Below, one piece after another: positions 36,658 through 43,056 of a DNA stretch of 64,000 nucleotides (positions are counted from its first letter, which is position 1; each line of letters begins with the position of its first letter). The notes under the pieces were generated by a model, which saw nothing but the letters and a program-made list of their open reading frames with translations, did no database searches and was not told the origin of the DNA. The DNA is from Planctomycetota bacterium (GTDB lineage: Bacteria; Planctomycetota; UBA1135; GCA-002686595), in assembly GCA_014238415.1 (NCBI GenBank), contig JABABA010000018.1, positions 23,679-87,678 of the forward strand, read 5' to 3'. The position numbers and the translations under genes are program-made.

Positions 36658-36999
36658 ATGGATCAGTCAGTCGTCATTGCCGAGGGCCTTCTGCCCAGTC
36701 TCAAGCGATCCAGAGCCCTGCTGGAGAGCGATGGACTCAGATCCAAGCTTGTGCAGCCACCGGGCTGTGACCCAAGAAGCTGAAGCCCCAGATTCTGGCT
36801 CGCGGTCGCGGGCCCCGACGCAGAGCGCGCCCGAGCGCTCCTGGATGACCACGAGCGCCAGCACATGGACCCGGCCCAACTGGCAGCCCAGGACGCGGTG
36901 GTGGACTTGGATGCAGACCTGGCCACCTGCCCCGCTTGCCTCGGAGAAATAGAAAAAGGCAACGGACGCTGCCCTGGATGCGGACTGCGATTGTTCTAG
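36658..36999 (+). CDS. Small zinc-ribbon protein, candidate selenoprotein (in-frame TGA at 36781-36783)
   Basis: The track shows only a truncated ORF ending at 36783. Reading through the TGA keeps a coding frame to TAG at 36997-36999, giving 113 residues with the TGA as codon 42. Before it: VVIAEGLLPSLKRSRALLESDGL, a beta-alpha start like DUF2007-type proteins. After it: SPRFWLAVAGPDAERARALL, the matching second beta-alpha unit, then a C-terminal zinc ribbon, CPAC (91-94) and CPGC (105-108). The TGA thus falls between two halves of one fold, in PPGCDPRS-TGA-SPR, with a cysteine five residues earlier (CxxxxU). A Shine-Dalgarno-like GGAAGGTAGG precedes the ATG at 36658. The next gene, a rhomboid, carries a DUF2007-like N-terminus. 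Selenocysteine is strongly favoured; a nonsense mutation is the alternative. Confidence 0.75.
36797..36814 (+). promoter_or_regulatory. Candidate bacterial SECIS hairpin with GGUC loop after TGA codon 42
   Basis: Thirteen bases after the TGA the mRNA can form GGCUCGC-GGUC-GCGGGCC, seven pairs including one U-G, with apical loop GGUC starting 20 nt from the TGA. The GGUC core is the SelB-contacting sequence of the E. coli fdhF SECIS loop, where it lies at a very similar distance. This is the stronger of the two hairpins. Confidence 0.7.
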
Positions 37000-37018
37000 G
37001 CTGGGCAAACCGCCGACC

Positions 37019-37924
37019 ATGACCTCTTACTCGCCCGAATCCCTGGCCGTTGTCTGGGCCAGCCCCAACAAAAAAGCCGCCCAAGAAGCCGCTCTGGTCC
37101 TACGCGCTATCGGCCTTGATCACCAACTTGTGGGAGGGCCTGACGGCTGGAGTCTCTTGGTATCGAGAGAACACGCCAACCAGGCGGCTTCTGAGCTGCG
37201 GGGCTATCAAGACGAAAAGGCGGTCTGGCCACCAAAGCAGGTGCCCTTTGAGAAGGTCAGCAACGGTCGCCTTGGAGCCCTGACCTATGGACTCATGATG
37301 ATTGTTCTGTTCCCCGTAGGCCAGCAGGGCCTGGCGGGGAAGAACTGGTTTGAGGCGGGGCTCGTGGATGGAGTTCGTTTGCGCGCGGGAGAATGGGAAC
37401 GACTGGTGACCGCCCTGACATTGCACGCGGACCTGCCCCATCTCGCGGGCAACCTGCTCTTCGGCATCGGCTTTGGTGTTCTCGCCAGCCACACTCTGGG
37501 CACCGGGCTGGCCTGGTTCCTTGCCCTTAGCGCAGGCTGCCTGGGCAACTGGATCAACGTGCTGATCACCGATCCGGGCCATCGTTCCCTGGGTGCTTCC
37601 ACCGCGGTCTTCGGACTCTTGGGGGTGATGAGCAGCTACGAGTGGATTCGTCGCAAGCACCTGCCCCTGGTCGCCCTGCGTCGCATCGCGCCCCTGATGG
37701 GAGCAGGCGTGCTCTTGGGTTTCCTTGGAATGGGCAACAGCGATGGCGCCGATCAGGTGGACATCGGCGCCCATGTGTTCGGCTTCCTTGCTGGCATCGC
37801 CCTGGGAGCAACAGTCGGCTACGCACACATACCGCAGCGATTGAGCAGAAGGGGTCAAGCCTGGGCGGGTTTCGCTGCCTGTCTGCTTGTGGTGTTCGCC
37901 TGGATGGTCGCCCTCTCTCGCTAA
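37019..37924 (+). CDS. Rhomboid-family intramembrane serine protease with DUF2007-like N-terminal domain
   Basis: A 301-residue protein. Residues ~8-62 (VVWASPNKKAAQEAALVLRAIGLDHQLVG...) form a soluble beta-alpha domain like DUF2007. Residues ~85-300 are a six-helix rhomboid core: HLAGNLLFGIGFG on TM2, catalytic serine in GASTAVFG (Ser194) and catalytic histidine in IGAHVFGFLAG (His252). It should cleave membrane proteins within the bilayer. It starts 19 bases after the candidate selenoprotein gene, which is built on a similar N-terminal fold, so the two are probably co-transcribed and functionally linked. Confidence 0.9.
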   Translation: MTSYSPESLAVVWASPNKKAAQEAALVLRAIGLDHQLVGGPDGWSLLVSREHANQAASELRGYQDEKAVWPPKQVPFEKVSNGRLGALTYGLMMIVLFPVGQQGLAGKNWFEAGLVDGVRLRAGEWERLVTALTLHADLPHLAGNLLFGIGFGVLASHTLGTGLAWFLALSAGCLGNWINVLITDPGHRSLGASTAVFGLLGVMSSYEWIRRKHLPLVALRRIAPLMGAGVLLGFLGMGNSDGADQVDIGAHVFGFLAGIALGATVGYAHIPQRLSRRGQAWAGFAACLLVVFAWMVALSR

Positions 37925-37937
37925 TGGCAAGAAGGCC

Positions 37938-39542
37938 TCACAGGGCCTTGGGAGAGACAATGCGCCCGCCGGAAATTTCAGCCAGTAGCTGTAGAGTTCC
38001 GTCCCCCTGCCCTCCCAGAAGGACGCAGTAGAAACGCACTTGCAACACAGGCAGCAGACGGTCGAGGTATTCCCGCACCCAACCCGGCCCGCTGCCGGTA
38101 ACGCCGTCACAGAGCACAACCACAGTATCCGGCAGGCAGGCCTTGGGATCAATCTTGCCAGCTGGTCCGTGGGCCAGAGCCTTTTCAATGGCAGGTCGCA
38201 GGTTCGTGCCTCCGCCGGGATGGCGAGCGCCAAGAGACTGACGCAGGCGTGCGATGTTCTTGGGGGTGGGTTTGAGCATGTCACCGGAGTAGACAGGAGG
38301 CCCGGAACTGAAAAGGATTACATTGAAAACAGCATCCTCACCCAAGCCCTCCAGAGCGCTGAACAATTGTTCGAGGGCCAGTTCGTGGCGCGTCATACCG
38401 GAGGACATCACCCCATCCATTGAGCCCGAGTTGTCCAACACAAAGGTCACCCGGTCCCCATCGATATCCAAGCCAAAGAAGGAGGCCCGTGTGCGCGGGG
38501 CCTCTTTTTCGCGCTCGGTCTTGTACATTGGGATCTTCCCCTGACGCACGGACACCCACCACTGAATCCAGTTGCGCGGATTGGTTCCAATTGATCGGCC
38601 AGAGATGACCGAGAGGGCCCGGGCAAAGTCGTTGGTTACCCGTCTCGAGCCCGTCCTGGCGCGCTTGCGCTGATCCCAGACCAGCATGCCATCGATCAGG
38701 ATAGAAATACGGTCCTCCGGGGCAAAACCTCGGGCCATCTGAATGGCGCGCACAGCGTCCCTCCAATCCGGACCCGCCATCAAGGCGGAAAGCAATGGTT
38801 GCAGATCCTTACGGGCTCCCTTCCCCAAGGGGCGACGATCCGCCTGAGTCCGTTGCAACAGGGGTACGCTGGGATGCACCAGACCCTCCACTTCAGACTC
38901 ACCCAGTAGCCCCACCAGCATTCTGTCAAGGGCCGGATCATTCCAGTTCGCGGAGTACATCAGGGCCACGGGGCGCAGGGGATCCTCCAGGGAGCGGCCT
39001 ACTGTCAGCAGGCACTGGCGGGCCGCTGACAGGTGCCGACTCTGGAGGATGTTCAGGGCAGTTTTTCGACGGGCGAGTTCCTCCTTCTTGTTCAAGGCCA
39101 CTCCGAAAGAAAGCCCAGTGATCAACGGTGTAGCTGCGTCGCCGGTACTCAGCATGCGCTCAACCAGCGCTTCCAAAGCCTGCGCGCTGGTACCTTTGGC
39201 TCCAACCTTGAACGGACCACCAGGGGCCTTCCTGCCGGAGGTGCCCAGGACATCCAACAGAGGCGGTAGCAGCTTGGGTACAAAAAGCGGGTCCTTCAGC
39301 AGTTGAGCCAGGGCCGCCAAAGTCGACTGATCCAAAGGAGCGGGTGCCTTGCCCTGCCGGAGAAGCCGGGCGTAACGGTCAAGGACTCGCACCACCTGCT
39401 GACTATTGGGGTCTTGGACCCTGCTGTCAGCCCCTTTGCTCCCAGATCCGACAAATCCAGCCCCGTGGGAAACACCTCCCTGCAAGAGCAACAGGCCCAA
39501 ACAACACGTCGGCCCAATCCATCGGATCCCAAAAGTAGCCAT
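37938..39542 (-). CDS. Exported vWA-domain protein with alpha-helical repeat N-terminus
   Basis: A 534-residue protein with a signal peptide (CCLGLLLLQGGVSHGA). Residues ~45-330 are helical and repeat-like, resembling HEAT-type scaffolds. Residues ~355-530 are a von Willebrand factor A domain with the metal-ion site intact: DNSGSM (DxSxS), the threonine in GGGTNLRPAIEKAL, and the aspartate in VVLCDGVTG. It probably mediates metal-dependent protein contacts at the periplasmic or outer surface. It is divergent from the sulfatase-like lipoprotein gene and converges with the rhomboid gene. Confidence 0.83.
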   Translation of the reverse strand: MATFGIRWIGPTCCLGLLLLQGGVSHGAGFVGSGSKGADSRVQDPNSQQVVRVLDRYARLLRQGKAPAPLDQSTLAALAQLLKDPLFVPKLLPPLLDVLGTSGRKAPGGPFKVGAKGTSAQALEALVERMLSTGDAATPLITGLSFGVALNKKEELARRKTALNILQSRHLSAARQCLLTVGRSLEDPLRPVALMYSANWNDPALDRMLVGLLGESEVEGLVHPSVPLLQRTQADRRPLGKGARKDLQPLLSALMAGPDWRDAVRAIQMARGFAPEDRISILIDGMLVWDQRKRARTGSRRVTNDFARALSVISGRSIGTNPRNWIQWWVSVRQGKIPMYKTEREKEAPRTRASFFGLDIDGDRVTFVLDNSGSMDGVMSSGMTRHELALEQLFSALEGLGEDAVFNVILFSSGPPVYSGDMLKPTPKNIARLRQSLGARHPGGGTNLRPAIEKALAHGPAGKIDPKACLPDTVVVLCDGVTGSGPGWVREYLDRLLPVLQVRFYCVLLGGQGDGTLQLLAEISGGRIVSPKAL

Positions 39543-39629
39543 CAGACGAAGAGAGTACCCATCCCAACCCCATCGGTTGCGGTTGGAAGGGAGCTAACTC
39601 TATGGACCTGGGTTCGTAGACTGGCCCCC

Positions 39630-40982
39630 ATGCGGAATCTCAGCTCGATTCTGGCTGGCTGCCTGCTGGGCTGCGCGCCGACCCTCGAACCTCCGCAACA
39701 GGTTGTGCTGGTGGTCTGCGATACCCTGCGAGCAGACCACCTGTCGCTCTACGGCTACTCAAGACCCACCAGCCCCAACCTGGAGGAACTGGCACAACGC
39801 TCGACGATCTACCACCGGGCTCAAGCCGCAGCACCCTGGACCCTGCCCTCACACGCCTCCATGTTCACGGGGCTCTATCCAACCGAGCACGGCGCGCACA
39901 CCTGGTCAGAAGATGAGTTGGCAAGCCTGCGCAAGCAGGGCTGGTCCGAAGACAACAATGTGGGACCCCTGGCGGACCACTACATCACTCTGGCTGAGTA
40001 CTTTGCCGAGAGGGGCTGGGCCACGGGCGCAGTGGTAGCCAATGTCGCCTACATGGACGAACGCTTCGGCATCGCCCAGGGATTCGACACCTATTACCGC
40101 CAGAGGGGCCCGGTGGAAGAGATCACCCGGCGTGCACTGCAGTTCATCAAAGCTCACCAAGAGGAATCCTTCTTCCTGTTCGTCAACCTGATGGACACTC
40201 ACCGACCCTACAACCTGCGCCCCCACCCCCCCATTCCTGATCACTCCTCGGATGGCAACCTGCTCAAGCGCCTGGTACCTCTGATCCTAGATCCCGGAGC
40301 CGCCGCTCCCCCGGAACTGCTTGATGCCCTTGTAGACCAGTACGACACAGCGATTGCCAATTTGGACCAGGGCCTGGGAGATTTCTTGCAGACTCTGGAA
40401 TCCGATGGACTACTCGACCGCATGTGCCTCGTTGTGACCAGCGACCATGGCGAATTTCTCGGGGAACACGAATTGATCGAGCACAGCAAGGATGTGTACC
40501 AAGGCACCCTGCATGTGCCCCTGATCCTCAAGGCACCCCAACAGGCCGAACGCCGCGATGACCTTGGCTGGATCGGTCATGTACATCTGCCGGGGCTGAT
40601 CTTTGATGCCCTTGGAGATCCTACTGCCGCTCCTCTCATGCGCCTGCATTGGCCACGGTCCGAGGGTGTCCTCTCGGAGAACTACGACAGCCGCCTGCAC
40701 GACCTGCGCGCCCCCTGGGGGGACCGCTTCCGGCGCAGCCGCCGAGTCCTTGTCCACGGCGATCTCAAGACGATCCTCTCCAGTGACGGAGGTCACGAAA
40801 CCTATGACCTGGCCCGGGATCCCGAAGAAACCCAAGCGCTGGACCCGGGCGAAACCCGGGCCGCCCACCGAAAAAGGGCCCGTGAGAGGTTTGAGGGCCT
40901 GAAAGCAGCCCCTCCAGGAGAAGCAGTTCCCCTGGATGATGCGGCCCTGGAGGCCCTGAAACAGCTTGGGTATGGAGGTTGA
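39630..40982 (+). CDS. Sulfatase-fold lipoprotein with Thr in place of the formylglycine cysteine
   Basis: A 450-residue exported lipoprotein (SSILAGCLLGC lipobox) of the alkaline-phosphatase/sulfatase superfamily. The metal-binding start is CDTLRADHLSLYGY and the second metal site is TSDHGEFLGEH. The catalytic stretch is PWTLPSHASMFTG; true sulfatases have C/S-x-P-S/T-R there, so the position that becomes formylglycine is threonine and the following Arg is His. It is more likely a phospho- or phosphonate-ester hydrolase, or a transferase, than a sulfatase. The start at 39630 is chosen for its lipoprotein signal; the track ORF begins 109 codons earlier without coding character. Confidence 0.85.
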   Translation: MRNLSSILAGCLLGCAPTLEPPQQVVLVVCDTLRADHLSLYGYSRPTSPNLEELAQRSTIYHRAQAAAPWTLPSHASMFTGLYPTEHGAHTWSEDELASLRKQGWSEDNNVGPLADHYITLAEYFAERGWATGAVVANVAYMDERFGIAQGFDTYYRQRGPVEEITRRALQFIKAHQEESFFLFVNLMDTHRPYNLRPHPPIPDHSSDGNLLKRLVPLILDPGAAAPPELLDALVDQYDTAIANLDQGLGDFLQTLESDGLLDRMCLVVTSDHGEFLGEHELIEHSKDVYQGTLHVPLILKAPQQAERRDDLGWIGHVHLPGLIFDALGDPTAAPLMRLHWPRSEGVLSENYDSRLHDLRAPWGDRFRRSRRVLVHGDLKTILSSDGGHETYDLARDPEETQALDPGETRAAHRKRARERFEGLKAAPPGEAVPLDDAALEALKQLGYGG

Positions 40983-41028
40983 CCTAAAATAACTAGGTAG
41001 AAATATCTGTATTTTAGGTATTTTCCCC

Positions 41029-41057
41029 TGGACAGCCCCTGGCAACCCCTCTATAGT
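41029..41057 (+). promoter_or_regulatory. Sigma-70-like promoter upstream of structured RNA element A
   Basis: TGGACA (41029-41034), a 17-base spacer and TATAGT (41052-41057) make a near-consensus promoter. An AT-rich tract (40982-41026) lies directly upstream, unusual for this GC-rich region, and may act as an UP element; it also contains CCTAAAAT...ATTTTAGG, which could terminate the sulfatase-fold gene. Transcription would start near 41064, about 10 bases before RNA element A. Confidence 0.65.
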
Positions 41058-41073
41058 GCCCCACATAAGCCAA

Positions 41074-41163
41074 GCGGTTCAGCCCTCGACCTTCGGGAAT
41101 GAGGGGCAGCCCCGGGAGGGAAGGAGAGACTCTCCCGGCGGTTGCAACCGGATCCTGAAACGC
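41074..41163 (+). ncRNA. Structured RNA element, copy A (riboswitch-like leader, class unknown)
   Basis: A closing helix pairs GCGGUUCAG (41074-41082) with CUGAAACGC (41155-41163), with one internal mismatch. Inside lie a CCUC...GAGG helix capped by CC-UUCG-GG, and a helix CCGGGAG...CUCCCGG whose loop carries GGAAGGAGAG. The second copy at 41995-42099 keeps the UUCG arm and the GAAGGAGAG loop but changes the helices with compensation (CGCG/CGCG for CCUC/GAGG; AUGUGAGC/GCUCACAU for the closing helix). The element sits between a promoter and an ORF starting 12 bases later, like a regulatory leader. I compared it from memory with glycine, cobalamin, SAM, TPP, ZTP and c-di-GMP classes and none fits. 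Confidence 0.6.
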
Positions 41164-41175
41164 GGCACCGTCAAA

Positions 41176-41628
41176 ATGTCCTACACCTGCCAAGCCATGA
41201 TTACCCCCACCTTCCCCAACCCGACGCGCACTATCGCCCTGGACGCAGCTCGGGTCGATGCCGTACGAAACATGCAAGCCCCTGCCCTGGCCGCCGCAGA
41301 TGCCGCACGAGCAGCCGCTACCCTGGCATACGATCACGCCGCCCGTGCTACTCGACAGGGCCTTTCTGCGGAGTGCTACCGCGCAGGCGCCCACCAGGCC
41401 ACCGCCGCCGCCAACAACGCCTACACCGCCGCTCGCGCAGCCGCTGTCTTTGGAGAGGTGGATGTAGCCTATCAGGCGGCTGTGGCCGCTTACGACGCGA
41501 CAGCAGCAGCCAACGCCGCTGCCCGCACCGCGCGCCGCAGACGGAGTTCGGTGCACAGGAAGGTCGCGCGCTACAGTAGTTCATCGAGGCTTGACACGAT
41601 GAACGCTTGCTCCAACTCGTCAATCTGA
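41176..41628 (+). CDS. Alanine-rich hypothetical protein downstream of RNA element A
   Basis: A 150-residue ORF of which over a third is alanine (AAADAARAAATLAYDHAARA, ATAAANNAYTAARAAAVFG), giving a heptad-like helical region from ~30 to 120, followed by a basic RTARRRRSS patch and a Ser-rich end. I recognise no family. I chose the ATG at 41176 because it directly follows the structured leader; the track's ORF start at 41056 lies upstream of the likely transcription start. No clear Shine-Dalgarno is visible. It could be a small coiled-coil or DNA-associated protein, or a chance ORF. Confidence 0.4.
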   Translation: MSYTCQAMITPTFPNPTRTIALDAARVDAVRNMQAPALAAADAARAAATLAYDHAARATRQGLSAECYRAGAHQATAAANNAYTAARAAAVFGEVDVAYQAAVAAYDATAAANAAARTARRRRSSVHRKVARYSSSSRLDTMNACSNSSI

Positions 41629-41940
41629 TTGGCACCCAGCAGGCTCGCAACCTGCGCCCCCCATCCCTGGGCGCTCCTCGGATGACCCGATGCACAAGTG
41701 AGTGGGCCGCGACACTCCTCGCTCTCTCAGCCTGAGTTGCTCAGAATCTGCTCTGGGCCCTTGAACGGCGAATCGACAAGCAGCTCGTATGCTTGAATGG
41801 GAAACCCACCAGAGCGGGTCCGCGAAAACCCTGACAGGTCGCAGATGAAACCTGCGAGAGCCGCGGAAGCCCCTGGAGCCCGCAGGCCTGGAGCCCAAAG
41901 CTGCTGAGCCCCGCCAGGAACCAACAAATATAAGGGCGAT
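41629..41940. other. Unassigned intergenic stretch between the two RNA elements
   Basis: About 310 bases with no ORF of convincing coding character on either strand, no tRNA-like fold and no repeat beyond short GC-rich inverted runs. Small minus-strand track ORFs here (41620-41898, 41727-41927) show random-looking composition. Confidence 0.5.
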
Positions 41941-41994
41941 TTCTTTCTAATTTAGGGATTTCCCCATGTTGTATAAGATATTACCCGATGTATG

Positions 41995-42099
41995 ATGTGA
42001 GCACTGAGCCGTGAGGCGCAGCCCGCGACCTTCGGGACCGCGAGCACCGCCGGGAGAGAAGGAGAGGCTTTCCCACGGTTGTCATCACAGAGCTCACAT
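41995..42099 (+). ncRNA. Structured RNA element, copy B (likely stand-alone small RNA)
   Basis: The closing helix is a perfect eight pairs, AUGUGAGC (41995-42002) with GCUCACAU (42092-42099). Internally it has CGCG-ACCUUCGGGAC-CGCG and a CCGGGAG...UUCCC.CGG arm with loop AGAAGGAGAG, equivalent to copy A. Upstream is an AT-rich stretch (41935-41990) containing an AATTTAGGGATTTCCCC block similar to one upstream of copy A. Only a 22-codon ORF starts within its end (ATG at 42098), and two terminator-like hairpins follow, so it may be a free small RNA of roughly 120-200 nt. RNA class unknown. Confidence 0.6.
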
Positions 42100-42112
42100 G
42101 AAGAGGAGACCC

Positions 42113-42138
42113 GGGAAGGCGCCTGTAGGCGCCTTCCC
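42113..42138 (+). terminator. Terminator-like hairpin, copy 1
   Basis: GGGAAGGCGCC, loop TGTA, GGCGCCTTCCC: an 11-pair perfect stem just after RNA element B, followed by CCTTCTACC, a weak pyrimidine tract. Confidence 0.6.
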
Positions 42139-42180
42139 CCTTCTACCTCTTAATTCAAACAACTAAGGAGAAAGAGGAGC

Positions 42181-42206
42181 GGGAAGGCGCCTGTAGGCGC
42201 CTTCCC
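42181..42206 (+). terminator. Terminator-like hairpin, copy 2, with T-tract
   Basis: The same 26 bases as copy 1, repeated 68 bases downstream and preceded again by AGAGGAG. This copy is followed by GCTTTTATT, so it is the better intrinsic terminator on the plus strand. It also lies beyond the stop of the minus-strand gene at 42274 and may serve both directions. Confidence 0.7.
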
Positions 42207-42273
42207 GCTTTTATTGGCAGATCCCGTGGCTGCAACGCCCTCACAACCTGAGGGCAGGATCCTTGAAGGAGAC

Positions 42274-43056
42274 TCAAATCCCTTCATTCCAAACCAGGGC
42301 CAGGCAGGTGACCCCCGCCTCCGCTGCCAGAAATTCTGAAATCGCGGTGGTCTCAACCTGCAGGCCCGCTGCGCGCACGCGTTCCACGCTACGAGGATGT
42401 TCCTCAGGCATCACCAGCACCTCACCGACCATGAGAGCATTGGCGCCAAAAGGCTCGCGGCCGTCGACCACAATGCGTCGAACACCTTCGGCGCGATCCA
42501 AGTCCACCCACTCAGGTTGCAACAACACCGTGTCAGGGGCCACCATGCAGGCGCCAGTCTTGAGGTGCAACGCCCCGCGTACTGGAGCGGCCTTGACCCG
42601 CAGACCGTGGGGCAGAACCCCGTGGGCCAGTTCCTTCAAACCTGCATGATTGGTGCGCGAGCCCTGGCCGCAGAACAAGACGTCCCCCAGCCGCAGGAGA
42701 TCGCCCCCATCCAGAGTGGCCTGCTCTCCCACCACTTGCACCCTGGGACGATCCTGAGGCAGAAATGGCAAGAGGGACTCCAATTCAAAGCGCCGGTCCG
42801 CTACGCCGGGACGGGCACAAACCACCACGTCCTCGAATACACGCGCCGGGTCCTCAACAAAACAAGCGTCTGGCGCGTCCTCCAAGGCCGGCAAGACCTT
42901 GACCGCTACACCGAGCCCGCGCAACAACTCCGCCAGCCCCGCATGTTGTTCCCGCGCCCGTTGCAGGTCAATTCCCCGGCGCTCAAGGTAGGTCAACTGG
43001 CAAGCCCCCAGGTCTTCCCCGGGCGAACGCATCAATGCGGTCAATGGCCTAGTCAT
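42274..43056 (-). CDS. Dimethylargininase (DDAH)-like amidinotransferase-superfamily hydrolase
   Basis: A 260-residue guanidino-modifying enzyme. Motifs match DDAH: CFVEDPARVF near residue 65, LDGGDLLRLGDVLFCGQGSRTN in the middle, HLKTGACM with the catalytic histidine, and the C-terminal nucleophile cysteine in GVTCLALVW. It would hydrolyse methylarginines, or a related guanidino compound, to citrulline and amine. Its start overlaps the end of the aminopeptidase gene by 8 bases, so the two are one transcription unit; both may serve peptide and amino-acid scavenging. Confidence 0.88.
   Translation of the reverse strand: MTRPLTALMRSPGEDLGACQLTYLERRGIDLQRAREQHAGLAELLRGLGVAVKVLPALEDAPDACFVEDPARVFEDVVVCARPGVADRRFELESLLPFLPQDRPRVQVVGEQATLDGGDLLRLGDVLFCGQGSRTNHAGLKELAHGVLPHGLRVKAAPVRGALHLKTGACMVAPDTVLLQPEWVDLDRAEGVRRIVVDGREPFGANALMVGEVLVMPEEHPRSVERVRAAGLQVETTAISEFLAAEAGVTCLALVWNEGI

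Noticed and set aside
24445-36999. Genome-wide reassignment of TGA to tryptophan
   Set aside because: TGG encodes Trp in the same genes and TGA ends many intact genes in the window.
41074-42099. Glycine, cobalamin, SAM, ZTP, TPP or c-di-GMP riboswitch, or selC tRNA
   Set aside because: The conserved cores of these classes, and the tRNA T-arm and anticodon features, are absent when compared from memory.
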